In this document: positions 52,260-60,938 of the stretch, piece by piece
How positions within the stretch are numbered: the stretch's first letter is position 1
Layout: every line of letters begins with the position of its first letter
DNA from: Hwanghaeella sp964350445
GTDB taxonomy: Bacteria > Pseudomonadota > Alphaproteobacteria > UBA8366 > Aestuariispiraceae
Direction: 5' to 3'
Assembly: GCA_964350445.1 (NCBI GenBank)
Contig: CAYGKA010000010.1
Coordinates: forward strand, 1-64,000
DNA: 64,000 nt
Program-made: the position numbers and the translations under genes
Notes under the pieces: generated by a model
Databases searched by the model: none
What the model saw: the letters and a program-made list of their open reading frames with translations, nothing else
Told to the model about the DNA's origin: nothing

Positions 52260-52991
52260 ATGTCACTTCCGGACCGTCCGGTCCCGATCGTCATTCTGAC
52301 CGGTGCGGGAATATCGAAAGAATCGGGGCTGGACACCTTTCGGGATGCCGGCGGCATCTGGTCCAAGGTCCGGATCGAGGATGTCGCAACCCCCGAAGCC
52401 TTCCACCGCGATCCCGAAAAGGTTCTCGAGTTCTACAACCAGCGCCGCGCGGCGCTTCTGGATCCAAGTATCGTCCCCAATGACGCGCATAAGGCGATTG
52501 CACGGCTGCAGCGGGACTGGCCCGAAGAGGTCATGCTGGTGACACAGAATATCGACAATCTGCACGAACGCGGCGGTGCGAAGACGGTTGTCCACATGCA
52601 TGGCGAACTGCTCAAGGTGCGCTGCGAGGCCTGCGGCAATGTAAGCGAATGGCACGAGGATTTGACGGTCGATACACCGTGTTTCGTCTGCGGGTCGATC
52701 GGCACCAAACGGCCGGACGTGGTGTGGTTCGGAGAAATGCCCCTGCATATGGACAAGATCGAATGGGCTTTGACGCATTGCGGCCTGTTCGTCTCCATCG
52801 GCACAAGCGGCAATGTTTATCCGGCCGCCGGTTTCGTCAGCATGGCGCGCCTGCGCGGGCAGGCGCACACGGTCGAACTGAACCTTGAGCCTTCGGAAGG
52901 GTCGGCGCTGTTTCACGAATGCCGCCACGGCCCGGCGACGGATGTGGTTCCCGCCTTCGTGGACGAATTGCTGCTGCGCAACGCCGCTTGA
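52260..52991 (+). CDS. NAD-dependent protein deacylase (sirtuin, CobB-like)
   Basis: 243 aa. NAD-binding GAGISKESGLDTFR (~15-28), TQNIDNLHERGG (~97) and catalytic His in VVHMHGELLKV (~113); zinc Cys pairs CEAC (~121) and CFVC (~141). Removes acetyl/acyl groups from lysines, plausibly opposing the Pat-type GNAT at 36.6-39.3 kb. ATG 52260 follows GGAGGAAACGCA. Confidence 0.94.
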   Translation: MSLPDRPVPIVILTGAGISKESGLDTFRDAGGIWSKVRIEDVATPEAFHRDPEKVLEFYNQRRAALLDPSIVPNDAHKAIARLQRDWPEEVMLVTQNIDNLHERGGAKTVVHMHGELLKVRCEACGNVSEWHEDLTVDTPCFVCGSIGTKRPDVVWFGEMPLHMDKIEWALTHCGLFVSIGTSGNVYPAAGFVSMARLRGQAHTVELNLEPSEGSALFHECRHGPATDVVPAFVDELLLRNAA

Positions 52992-53034
52992 GCAATGGTG
53001 GCTCTGTAGCGCGCCACTGGCATTGTCCCCGAAT

Positions 53035-53051
53035 CGTTACGAAACGTTACC
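53035..53051. promoter_or_regulatory. Paired CGTTAC motif upstream of UDG-family gene
   Basis: CGTTAC at 53035 and CGTTACC at 53045, 10 bp apart, 89 bp before the next ATG. Same layout as at 52174. Confidence 0.4.
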
Positions 53052-53139
53052 ACGTTTCTTGTGCATAAACGGGTCGGAGAGCGCTAGAAGAAACACATCG
53101 AGTTGTTAGCCGATGCTGGTTTGAACCCGGGACATTCCC

Positions 53140-53733
53140 ATGCCCTCAGACACCTTCGAAACATGCCTTTCGGAAGTCCGGCTTTGCCGGATATGCGAAG
53201 GCCATTTGCCGCTGGGGCCGCGGCCGGTGGTGCGCATGGCGCCGGGTGCGCGGCTGCTGATCATCGGCCAGGCGCCCGGCACCAAGGTCCACGAAAGCGG
53301 TATTCCTTGGAACGACAAATCCGGGGATCGCTTGCGCGAGTGGCTGGATATCGACCGCGAGGTTTTCTACGACCCGTCGAAAGTCGCCATCATGCCGATG
53401 GGGTTCTGCTATCCGGGGCGCGATCCGAAAGGCGGCGATCTGCCGCCGCGACCTGAATGCGCCCCACAATGGCACGACAGGTTGCTGGGCTTTCTGCCGA
53501 ATATTGAATTGACCCTTCTTGTCGGCAGTTATGCGCAGTCACGGTATCTGGCGGAGACCAAGTCGCGGACCATGACCGAAACCGTCCGCGACTTCCGCAA
53601 ACATCTGGCGACCGGCTATCTGCCAACCCCACATCCGAGCTGGCGAACAACCGCCTGGCAAAGAAAGAACCCTTGGTTCGACGACGCGCTTTTGCCGGTC
53701 CTGCGCGACCGGACGGCGGTGCTTGTTGCCTGA
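53140..53733 (+). CDS. Uracil-DNA glycosylase family protein
   Basis: 197 aa. Motif 1 LLIIGQAPGTKVHESGIPW (~44-62) and C-terminal motif LPTPHPSWR (~163) identify the UDG superfamily; the short Cys pair CRICEG (~15) near the N-terminus recalls iron-sulfur UDGs, but the full four-Cys set is not obvious. The catalytic polar residue of family 1 is not conserved here, so uracil excision is unproven. Followed by a good terminator. Confidence 0.82.
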   Translation: MPSDTFETCLSEVRLCRICEGHLPLGPRPVVRMAPGARLLIIGQAPGTKVHESGIPWNDKSGDRLREWLDIDREVFYDPSKVAIMPMGFCYPGRDPKGGDLPPRPECAPQWHDRLLGFLPNIELTLLVGSYAQSRYLAETKSRTMTETVRDFRKHLATGYLPTPHPSWRTTAWQRKNPWFDDALLPVLRDRTAVLVA

Positions 53734-53743
53734 CGGCAACATC

Positions 53744-53778
53744 ACCGCGGAATAACCGGATTCCATATGCGGTTTTTT
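53744..53778 (+). terminator. Terminator after the UDG-family gene
   Basis: Stem ACCGC-GGAA pairs with TTCC-(atat bulge)-GCGGT, followed by TTTTTT. 11 bp past the stop codon. Confidence 0.7.
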
Positions 53779-53786
53779 CAAAAAAA

Positions 53787-53800
53787 CTGATCTAGATCAA
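53787..53800 (+). promoter_or_regulatory. FNR/ANR-type box upstream of OmpW gene
   Basis: CTGAT-CTAG-ATCAA, one mismatch from the TTGAT-N4-ATCAA consensus, 152 bp upstream of the OmpW start. In enterobacteria ompW is known to be under FNR control, so oxygen-linked regulation is plausible. Confidence 0.6.
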
Positions 53801-53951
53801 TGCCCGGCATGGGCGGGCGGGTGTTCCCTGCGCCTGCGGGCCGGATACCGACGCCGATTTTCGTGTCGGAGCAGGGCGGCAGCACATTCATGAAACGATC
53901 CACGGGCGGCGGCAAAGGCCGGTCCGCCGGGTCAAATAGTGGGAGAGGTTG

Positions 53952-54602
53952 ATGAACCCCTTGAAGATCGCAATCGGATCCGCGCTTGTGGCGGCGACCC
54001 TGATGTCCAGCGCGGCCATGGCCGAAGGTTTCAAAACCAAGGAAGCCGGCGATTTCCTGATCCGTGCCCGGGGGATCGGGTTGATTCCGGACGAAAGCAG
54101 CTCGATCAGCGTGATCGGCGGGCAGGCCGACGCCAGCAACGAGTATGTTCCTGAAGTCGATTTCAGCTACTTCGTCACGGACAACATCGCGCTCGAACTG
54201 ATCGCGGCGACGACCAAACACGACATCGACGTGGAAGGGTCGGCCCTTGGCGCGGATGTCAATTTGGCCGATGTCGGCGTCCTGCCGCCAACCCTGACGG
54301 TCCAGTATCACTTCATGCCGTCCAATCGTTTCAGCCCCTATCTCGGCGCCGGATTGAACTACACCTTCTTCTATGACGAAGAAGCGGCCGGTGGCGCGGT
54401 GACGTCTGTCGATTTCGAAAACGGTATCGGTTACGCCTTGCAGGCGGGTCTTGATATCGCGATGGGCGGCAACTGGTCCGCCAATGTGGACGTGAAAAAG
54501 ATTTTCCTGAACACCGATGTGAAGATCAACGGCGGCGCGATCAACGCCGATGTCGATCTGGACCCTTGGGTCGTCGGCATCGGTGTCGGATACCGGTTCT
54601 AG
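53952..54602 (+). CDS. OmpW-family outer membrane beta-barrel protein
   Basis: 216 aa. Signal peptide ending SSAAMA (~1-24). Barrel strands typical of OmpW: FLIRARGIGLIPDES near the N-terminus, VDFSYFVTDNIALELIAATT, PTLTVQYHF and YLGAGLNYTFFYDE. Ends GIGVGYRF, with the terminal Phe needed for BAM recognition. GGGAGAGG precedes ATG 53952. Eight-stranded barrel for small hydrophobic molecules; FNR-like box upstream. Confidence 0.95.
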   Translation: MNPLKIAIGSALVAATLMSSAAMAEGFKTKEAGDFLIRARGIGLIPDESSSISVIGGQADASNEYVPEVDFSYFVTDNIALELIAATTKHDIDVEGSALGADVNLADVGVLPPTLTVQYHFMPSNRFSPYLGAGLNYTFFYDEEAAGGAVTSVDFENGIGYALQAGLDIAMGGNWSANVDVKKIFLNTDVKINGGAINADVDLDPWVVGIGVGYRF

Positions 54603-54639
54603 AAACCGTTGAACCGGCGCTCATGAGTTGTTTACCTTA

Positions 54640-54749
54640 ACCCGGATAGGAAGGGGATCTGCCGGTCGCATCGACACTTCTCAACGACCAGCCTCAACGA
54701 CGCGTGTCGCATCGGTCGGACAACAAGAAACGCCCTTTCCTATCCGGGC
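54640..54749. mobile_element. MITE-like inverted-repeat element
   Basis: 110 bp with terminal inverted repeats: left ACCCGGATAGGAAGGGG (54640), right end reverse-complements to GCCCGGATAGGAAAGGG (54733-54749). Both ends abut TA dinucleotides (54638-54639, 54750-54751), as expected for a TA target duplication. No coding content. Lies between OmpW (+) and the ferredoxin-like gene (-), where it might also act as a terminator. Confidence 0.5.
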
Positions 54750-54765
54750 TAAGCTAAAAATCAGC

Positions 54766-55449
54766 TCAAGGGCGCCGCGCGCGCAGGAAGGCTTGCATGT
54801 GAAATGCAGCCTGACCGGGATCGTAGATCATGTCGCGGCCGACCGGGCAGGCCCGCCGCGCCCGACACCCCAAAGCCATGCAATCCGATCCCTGTGTCGA
54901 GTTGAGATGGTCCGCACAGCCGGGAACGTCATAGCCGTCTTCCATCGAAAACGCCGAGACGGGACAAGTCGACAGACACGGCTTGTCGGCGCAGACCTCG
55001 CACGGGTTCTCGGAATGTGTCCGCTTCGGGATCACCAAGGCCTCATCGAAACAAAACGCCGCGCGGTAAGCGTGCCACAATCCGAACTGCGGATGTATCA
55101 GCATGCCGAGCGGTGACGAATAAAGCCCTTCCGCCCGTTTTGCCCAGCGCTGAAACGGATGATAGGGCGGGCCGCCGAACGGATACAGGACCTTGGCCCC
55201 GACACTGCGTCCGACCGGCTCCATCACACGCTGCGTCCAGCGATCCATCGCGTCGGCCTCGTCTCGCAAGGCGCTGCCGCTTTGCCGCCACAGGGCCGGC
55301 CCGGCATTGCCAATCAGCAGAAGCGTCGCCGTTCCATCCGGCGCACCGTCTTCGTCCACGGGGTGGAAGCCGCCGCGCAGGATCAGGCCAAGATCGGCCA
55401 AGCGACGGGTCAGGTCCTCAAGCAGCGCTGTACCATCGGTTCCGGGCAT
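54766..55449 (-). CDS. Ferredoxin-like 4Fe-4S protein
   Basis: 227 aa. C-terminal half has cluster motifs CEVCADKPCLSTCP (~151-164) and a second Cys group (GCADHLNSTQGSDC, CRARRACPVG). The N-terminal half (LLLIGNAGPALW; PFGGPPYHPFQRWAKRAE) resembles part of the QueG/CblC-type region. Redox role or a methylmalonic aciduria (CblC)-like activity is possible; unresolved. 17 bp downstream of the cupin gene. Confidence 0.75.
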   Translation of the reverse strand: MPGTDGTALLEDLTRRLADLGLILRGGFHPVDEDGAPDGTATLLLIGNAGPALWRQSGSALRDEADAMDRWTQRVMEPVGRSVGAKVLYPFGGPPYHPFQRWAKRAEGLYSSPLGMLIHPQFGLWHAYRAAFCFDEALVIPKRTHSENPCEVCADKPCLSTCPVSAFSMEDGYDVPGCADHLNSTQGSDCMALGCRARRACPVGRDMIYDPGQAAFHMQAFLRARRP

Positions 55450-55466
55450 AAGCGGTGTTGTCCGGT

Positions 55467-55901
55467 CTATCGAAGGGGCCGGCCCGGCTCCCAGCCGGGC
55501 GGGGCCATTTCAAAACCGGCGAAATCGAAGGCGGGCGCCACGGCGCAGCCGACCAGCGACCAAGCCCCCGTTGGCTCCGCGGCTTGCCACCATCCCGCCG
55601 GAACCGTCGCTTGCGGCCTCTCACCCAAAGCAATGTCAGCGCCCAGGCGATGGGTCACCGCGTCGCCGTCCGGCGGCGCAACGCGCAGCAGCAAACTGTC
55701 GCCGGCGTGGAAGTTCCAAATCTCCTCCGCATCGGTAACGCGGTGCCAATGCGACCGCTCGCCGGCCTTCAGCAGATAATAGATGGACGTGACATCGCCG
55801 CGCCTGCCGGCCGGACCGACATGACGATACACCTCCCGGAACCAGCCTCCCTCCGGATGCGGCTGAAGGTCCAGTTCCCGGATGATCTCATCAGCGGTCA
55901 T
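55467..55901 (-). CDS. Cupin_5 (DUF985) family protein
   Basis: 144 aa small jelly roll. LDLQPHPEGGWFREVYRH (~10-27), SIYYLLKAGERSHWHRVTDA (~39-58) and PAGWWQAAEP (~101) are signature segments; two His in SHWHR could bind metal. Function undefined; one plant/animal homolog set binds nothing known. Second of a run of minus-strand stress/redox genes 54.8-57.9 kb. Confidence 0.88.
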   Translation of the reverse strand: MTADEIIRELDLQPHPEGGWFREVYRHVGPAGRRGDVTSIYYLLKAGERSHWHRVTDAEEIWNFHAGDSLLLRVAPPDGDAVTHRLGADIALGERPQATVPAGWWQAAEPTGAWSLVGCAVAPAFDFAGFEMAPPGWEPGRPLR

Positions 55902-55917
55902 GAAGTCTCCGTCTTCC

Positions 55918-56514
55918 TTACGCCGTCGGCGTGGCTTTCATGGACGGGCGCTTCGCGAAGGCCCCATACCATTCGGTCAGCCTTGGATGTCCTTCCCGCC
56001 ATCCCAATTCCGGGAAGCGGAAATCCACATAGGCCAGCCCGACCCCCATAGCGATGGTGGCAAGATTGATATGGCCCTCAATTTCGGTGATCCGGCGTTC
56101 GGCTTCGTCGCAAGCGCTCTTGATCGTCGCCCGCATGCGCTTGGAGTAGAAATCAGGCTCCTTTTCGCGTCCGCGCATCACGTCCGCGCGCAGGGTCAAG
56201 GCGGCATCCGTCATGCCCTGCGCCAAGGCGTGAAGAATTTCGACCGGCCAGCGGGCCTCTCCCTCAGGGATCATCTTCGGGCCGTTATGCAATGTATCCA
56301 GATAGGCGCAAATTACCGTCGAGTCATAGACCGCCTGCCCCTGATCGTTGATCAAGGTCGGGATCTTGCCGAGCGGATTGTCGGACCGGATACGGTCAGT
56401 CTCTTCCCATACCTTGATCGGCATCAGCGAGATACGGTCGATAAGGCCCGTCTCGTGCGCCAGAACCATTACCTTGCGCGTATAGGGCGAGGCCGGATTG
56501 TGATACAGCTTCAT
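55918..56514 (-). CDS. Glutathione S-transferase
   Basis: 198 aa. Thioredoxin-like N-domain MKLYHNPASPYTRKVMVLAH (Ser in SPYTRK as likely thiol-activating residue), cis-Pro region NPLGKIPTLI (~45), GSH contact DSTVICAYLD (~64), then the all-helical C-domain. Related to YibF-type GSTs. 16 bp upstream of the cupin gene on the same strand. Confidence 0.9.
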   Translation of the reverse strand: MKLYHNPASPYTRKVMVLAHETGLIDRISLMPIKVWEETDRIRSDNPLGKIPTLINDQGQAVYDSTVICAYLDTLHNGPKMIPEGEARWPVEILHALAQGMTDAALTLRADVMRGREKEPDFYSKRMRATIKSACDEAERRITEIEGHINLATIAMGVGLAYVDFRFPELGWREGHPRLTEWYGAFAKRPSMKATPTA

Positions 56515-56609
56515 GATCGCTCCCTGGTCTATCCGGCCGGCGAAGGACGCGGCCGCGTTAACCCCTCATACCGCGCGCCGTATTTTTCGGGAAATGAAAA
56601 ACCGATCGG

Positions 56610-57374
56610 CTAGAAACTATCCTTCCGGGCCCGCACTTCCGCGAAGACTGCCACGGGGTCCTGCCCCGCCATGCCGAGATTCGCGGCCAGAACCGGGTTG
56701 TCCGCGCGAAGGAAGGGATTCGTCGCCTTTTCGTCACCAAGAAGGGACGGAACCGTTGGTTCGCTCCGCGCCCGGGCCGCGTCGATCAGCTTCGACCGTT
56801 CGATCAGCGCTTGGTTCCGCCCGTCCACCGACAAGGCGAACCGTGCGTTGGCCTGCGTGTATTCATGAGCGCAGTAGACCCGCGTCTCATCCGGCAGCGC
56901 CCGCAGTTTCGACAGCGACGTCCAGAACTGGTCGGGATTGCCCTCGAACATGCGGCCGCAGCCGAGCGCGAAGAGAGTGTCGCCGCAGAACAGCGCGTCC
57001 GATGCCTCGAACCAGAAGGCGATATGCCCCCGCGTGTGTCCCGGTACGTCGAACACCGTCGCTGTTTCGCCGCCGAATTGGAAACTGTCCCCGTCGCCGA
57101 CCTGGACATCAATCCCCGGGATGCGCGCAGCGTCCGCGCGCGGCCCCACGATCGTGCAACCCGTGGCATCCTTGATCCGTTTGTTCCCGCCGACATGATC
57201 GCCATGATGATGGGTGTTCAGGATATGGGTGATCGACCAGCCCAACCGGTCGGCCTCCTCCATCACCGGTTCCGGCACCGCGGGATCGACCACGGCGACA
57301 GCGCCCGAGGCGGGCTCGCGAATCAAATAGACGTAATTGTCGTTGAGGACGGGAATTTGGCGGATATCCAACAT
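56610..57374 (-). CDS. gloB: Hydroxyacylglutathione hydrolase (glyoxalase II)
   Basis: 254 aa metallo-beta-lactamase fold. THHHGDHVGG (~54-63; HxHxDH), metal ligands in PGHTRGHIAFW and FCGDTLFALGCGRMFEG, and C-terminal GSH-binding YCAHEYTQANARFAL (~168). Hydrolyses S-lactoylglutathione in methylglyoxal detoxification. Consistent with the GST next door. Confidence 0.95.
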   Translation of the reverse strand: MLDIRQIPVLNDNYVYLIREPASGAVAVVDPAVPEPVMEEADRLGWSITHILNTHHHGDHVGGNKRIKDATGCTIVGPRADAARIPGIDVQVGDGDSFQFGGETATVFDVPGHTRGHIAFWFEASDALFCGDTLFALGCGRMFEGNPDQFWTSLSKLRALPDETRVYCAHEYTQANARFALSVDGRNQALIERSKLIDAARARSEPTVPSLLGDEKATNPFLRADNPVLAANLGMAGQDPVAVFAEVRARKDSF

Positions 57375-57393
57375 TGCGTGACCTCCGGACCGT

Positions 57394-57861
57394 CTACTGT
57401 CCGACCGCGGTTTTCACCGCGTTCTGCAACTGTGGGCTCATCAACTGCAGCCATTGCTGGGACGCTCTGGCGGCGGCCTGGCTGAATTGCGGAAGCTTCT
57501 GAGCGAAGCCCTGACCGGCGGGAGAGGAGAAAAACGCATTCGCCGCCCGGACTTCTTCTTCCGTCAGCAGCTTCTGATATTCAGCGATCACCGCGGCTTC
57601 GTAAGATTCGATATTGGCGGACACCACGCCGTGGATCGCCGATTGCACGTTCAGCAACGTGCTGTCGGGTATCGCCGGGTTTTGGGACCGCAACTGCCGC
57701 GCGGCCTGATTGGTGATGTTGTTTGTGATCGGTTCCACGGCCCGGCGAAAATCCGTCAGCCGCAAATATTCACGCAAAGAAGCTTCGCTGGCCGGTTCCG
57801 CCTGTGCGGCGGCAAACGGCACGGTCAGCAGCATAAGGGCGATCAAGAAGAAACGTTTCAT
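57394..57861 (-). CDS. Secreted DUF2059 protein
   Basis: 155 aa from ATG 57861. Signal peptide MKRFFLIALMLLTVPFAAAQA, then an all-helical DUF2059 body (LREYLRLTDFRRAVEPI; YQKLLTEEEVRAANAFFSSP; MSPQLQNAV). Periplasmic; biochemical role not known. The upstream frame extension is not homologous. 19 bp upstream of gloB. Confidence 0.85.
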   Translation of the reverse strand: MKRFFLIALMLLTVPFAAAQAEPASEASLREYLRLTDFRRAVEPITNNITNQAARQLRSQNPAIPDSTLLNVQSAIHGVVSANIESYEAAVIAEYQKLLTEEEVRAANAFFSSPAGQGFAQKLPQFSQAAARASQQWLQLMSPQLQNAVKTAVGQ

Positions 57862-58020
57862 AACAAAATGACTCCAATTTTTTTCGGCTGATTTGTTGGT
57901 CGCGCCGCCGCGCGCTGGCACGGTAACACAGGCGCACCAGCGGGAACCATGGCCGATTCGCGAATTAGTCCGCGCGGATGGTTCGCCCACGCAGTCGTGA
58001 TGGCGCGCCTCCAAGCCCTA

Positions 58021-58743
58021 CTATCGACGGGCCAGAACCTGCAACCCCCCGCCGAACGCGAACTTGTGACCGACCGACGCGAAACCGATCCCACGCAGGA
58101 ACGGCCCGATATTCTGCTTATTGAAATAGAGCTTATGGTCGGGCGCGCCCAGATTCCGGTTCACCTTGCCGCCGCCCATATATTCCGAAATCGCCGGCGT
58201 CGTCAGGTAAAGAACGCCGCCGGGGCGCAAAAGATCGAACAATTGCCGGGTGAAATGGACGACATCCACCGTATGCTCGATGACTTCCGAGCAATAGACA
58301 CCGTCGAACACGCCCTGCTGCTCGAATTCCTCCAGCGAGCATGTGTGGAAGGAGAGATGCGGAAACCGACGGCGTGCGCTCTCTGCCAGTACGGGATTGA
58401 TCTCCAACCCTTCGGCTTCCAGTCCCAGCGCCGCTGCGGCTTCCACGAAGAACCCCACATTACTGCCGACATCCATCACCCGGTTGCCGCTTTTCATGTG
58501 ACGGCGCAGATAGGCGGCGCGGCGGCGCGACCGGCGGCGCTTGCTGTCTTCCTTGCCGTTATAGCCTTCGATGTACCGGGCGCCGATTTCCGGCGACTGG
58601 ATTTCCTTCGCCTCGTCCAATTCGGGCATCGTGCGCAAGCGGACATAGCCGCTGTCGCGGAACCGCACCCATTCATAACCATCCTGCTCGCACAGCGGTT
58701 CCCAGTCGGACTTGCCGGTGATCGGGCAGATCGGATCCTGCAT
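58021..58743 (-). CDS. Class I SAM-dependent methyltransferase
   Basis: 240 aa. N-terminal Cys/Gly start CPITGKSDWEPLCEQDG, then motif I VMDVGSNVGFFVEAAAALG (~92-110), acidic loop LEINP (~116), motif II GVYCSEVIEHTVDVVHF and LRPGGVLYLTTP. This is the Methyltransf_23 type common in glycan and lipid pathways. Substrate unknown. Confidence 0.87.
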   Translation of the reverse strand: MQDPICPITGKSDWEPLCEQDGYEWVRFRDSGYVRLRTMPELDEAKEIQSPEIGARYIEGYNGKEDSKRRRSRRRAAYLRRHMKSGNRVMDVGSNVGFFVEAAAALGLEAEGLEINPVLAESARRRFPHLSFHTCSLEEFEQQGVFDGVYCSEVIEHTVDVVHFTRQLFDLLRPGGVLYLTTPAISEYMGGGKVNRNLGAPDHKLYFNKQNIGPFLRGIGFASVGHKFAFGGGLQVLARR

Positions 58744-58812
58744 GCGAGGGCCTCTGACTTGAACAAATGGTTTCTGGCGGCAGCGGCCGAATGGCGACCG
58801 TGCGCGGTTCGA

Positions 58813-59124
58813 TTACCGCCTTAGAAGGTCATCCGCAAGATAGACCAGGGCGATAACGAAGGCGCACAGATTGGCGCCGACCAGGATCAAGCCGGAAACA
58901 TCCCCGTTTCGGACAAGCTGCCAGGAATAGAGAACCGTCAGGATCAGACAGATGCTCAAGATCAGCAGGATAAGCACAGGCTTGCGGCGCATCAGCATCC
59001 GCGCAATTCGCATCAGTGAACCGCCGTCCCGGCCCTCCGACCCGGCATCGTCGCCATGATGGTGCCCGGGCTGCGTTTTTTCCCCGCGGTTTTCGCCCTC
59101 CTGATGTACCGACCGTGCCGTCAT
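58813..59124 (-). CDS. Small two-TM membrane protein
   Basis: 103 aa from ATG 59124. A His/Asp/Gly-rich polar N-terminus (HQEGENRGEKTQPGHHHGDD) precedes TM1 (PVLILLILSICLILTVLYSW) and TM2 (LILVGANLCAFVIALVYLAD). No family recognised. Met37 (MRIARMLMRR) could be the true start, leaving a 67-aa protein. Confidence 0.5.
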   Translation of the reverse strand: MTARSVHQEGENRGEKTQPGHHHGDDAGSEGRDGGSLMRIARMLMRRKPVLILLILSICLILTVLYSWQLVRNGDVSGLILVGANLCAFVIALVYLADDLLRR

Positions 59125-59360
59125 AAAGACCTGTCTTGCTTCCGTTTCAGATGCCTGACCGCCTTGCCGTTCGCATCGACTTGCAAACGGCATAGATCAG
59201 GGAAGTAAGCCTCATCGCTTGCGTAAACAATAACGCGGAACAATTTTCGAAAACAGCCGCCATTAGTTGGTATTTGCGATAATATGGCGGCGTACCTATT
59301 TGAAGGACAATCGCGATGGGCGGTTTCAGGCCAGAATAGGCGCCAACGGAAAGTCAAAGT

Positions 59361-60101
59361 ATGTGGACGGATGTCATTGATCTAAATGCCTTTTACAGGT
59401 CGCGCATGGGCGGCAGGGCGAGGCATCTGATCGAGCGGCAAGTCCGCGCTCTTTGGCCCAGCGTCAAGGGTGAAGTGGTCCTGGGTTTGGGCTATGCGAC
59501 GCCGTTATTGGAAGCGTTCCGCGGCGAAGCCGACCGAACTTTGGCCGTCATGCCCGCCTATCAGGGGGTTACCCATTGGCCTCCGCGGGAGCCCGGCCTG
59601 GTCACCCTTTCCGAAGAAACCCAATTGCCGTTTCCCGACCTGTCGGTGGACCGTCTTCTTCTGGTCCACACATTGGAAAACACGGAACGCATGCGCGACA
59701 CCCTGCGGGAGTGTTGGCGGGTGCTCAACGGCATCGGGCGGATGATCATCGTCGTCCCGTCGCGCCGGGGTCTCTGGTCGCGAAACGAGCGGACGCCTTT
59801 CGGACACGGCAAACCGTTTTCCAGCGCTCAATTGAAGCGCCTGCTGCGGGATACCCAGTTCGAACCGGGGGAAATCCACCGCGCCCTTTATATGCCGCCG
59901 ATCAAAAGCCGGGCCTGGATGCCCCTTTCCATGCCGGTGGAACGCATCGGCGCCCGCATCCTGCCCCGGCTTGGCGGGGTCATCCTGATCGAAGCGACCA
60001 AACAGGTTTACGCGACATCCACGGCGCGGCCGGTCGCCCGGCGGCGTCTTGTCGTCCTGCCGGGCGCCGTCGGTGCCGCGAGAGTGAACAGAACACGCTA
60101 G
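59361..60101 (+). CDS. Methyltransferase-like protein (Methyltransf_11 type)
   Basis: 246 aa. Motif I is degenerate-looking but present as VVLGLGYATPLLEAF (~38-52); post-motif LPFPDLSVDRLLLVHTLENT (~90-109) and CWRVLNGIGRMIIVVPSRRG (~119-138) are typical of alphaproteobacterial methyltransferases near gloB. The C-terminus is basic. Substrate unknown. Confidence 0.8.
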   Translation: MWTDVIDLNAFYRSRMGGRARHLIERQVRALWPSVKGEVVLGLGYATPLLEAFRGEADRTLAVMPAYQGVTHWPPREPGLVTLSEETQLPFPDLSVDRLLLVHTLENTERMRDTLRECWRVLNGIGRMIIVVPSRRGLWSRNERTPFGHGKPFSSAQLKRLLRDTQFEPGEIHRALYMPPIKSRAWMPLSMPVERIGARILPRLGGVILIEATKQVYATSTARPVARRRLVVLPGAVGAARVNRTR

Positions 60102-60208
60102 ACAAGCGGCACGGGTTTTCCAACTATCCGCAAGACCTGCGGCGGGGTCGCCCGGAGCCGGGTACAAACCCGGCTACACGCAGGCGAATCTTTGAGGGAG
60201 AACAGGCA

Positions 60209-60829
60209 ATGCTGACCGTTTGGGGACGCCCCAATTCTATCAATGTGCAAATCGTCATGTGGACTGCGGCCGAACTGGGCCTGGACGTCGACCGCAAGGA
60301 TGTCGGCGGCGCCTTCGGTGGGCTCGACACGCCCGAATACCTGGCGATGAACCCGAACGGACGGATCCCCACGGTTCAGGATGGCGACCTGACGCTTTGG
60401 GAATCCAATGCCTGCTCCCGCTATCTTGCCGCCCGGTACGGCGCGGGGTCGCTATGGCCGGAGGACCCCGCGGAACGGGCGCCCGCGGATATGTGGATGG
60501 ACTGGAAGAAGACCAACCTGATCGGCCCGATGACTACCGTGTTCTGGGGCTTGGTCCGCACACCGGAAGCCGAGCGGGACATGGCGGCTATCGACGCTGC
60601 GAGCGCGTCGGCCAGCACTCTGTACGCCATGTTGGACAAGTGGCTCGCGGGCAAGGATTTCGTGCTCGGCGACCGCCTGACGATCGGCGACATCCCAGCC
60701 GGCGCGATGGCCTATCGTTTCATGAGCCTGGTCAAGAACCGGCCCAGCATGCCGAATCTGGAAGCGTGGTATGACCGGCTTACCAGCCGCCAAGCCTATC
60801 GCGACCATGTGATGCTGCCGATCACCTGA
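60209..60829 (+). CDS. Glutathione S-transferase
   Basis: 206 aa from ATG 60209, preceded by GAGGGAGAACAGGCA. N-domain LTVWGRPNSINVQIVMWTAAE, GSH-site NPNGRIPTVQD (~49) and LWESNACSRYLAARYG (~63-78); C-domain FVLGDRLTIGDIPAGAMAYR carries the conserved N-capping box Asp. Second GST in the window and not closely alike the first. Confidence 0.9.
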   Translation: MLTVWGRPNSINVQIVMWTAAELGLDVDRKDVGGAFGGLDTPEYLAMNPNGRIPTVQDGDLTLWESNACSRYLAARYGAGSLWPEDPAERAPADMWMDWKKTNLIGPMTTVFWGLVRTPEAERDMAAIDAASASASTLYAMLDKWLAGKDFVLGDRLTIGDIPAGAMAYRFMSLVKNRPSMPNLEAWYDRLTSRQAYRDHVMLPIT

Positions 60830-60938
60830 CGGCGCCCTATCGGGCATTGCGAACCGCGGCGCCGGCGACTTACTCTGACAAGGTAGGCTCGGCGCCGTAC
60901 TCTTTAGGCACAGGGCGCCGTTAATGGGAGGTTCTTGC

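Noticed and set aside
53105..53140. Possible tRNA T-arm (GGTTTGAACCCGGGAC)
   Set aside because: No acceptor stem, D-arm or anticodon arm can be built around it.
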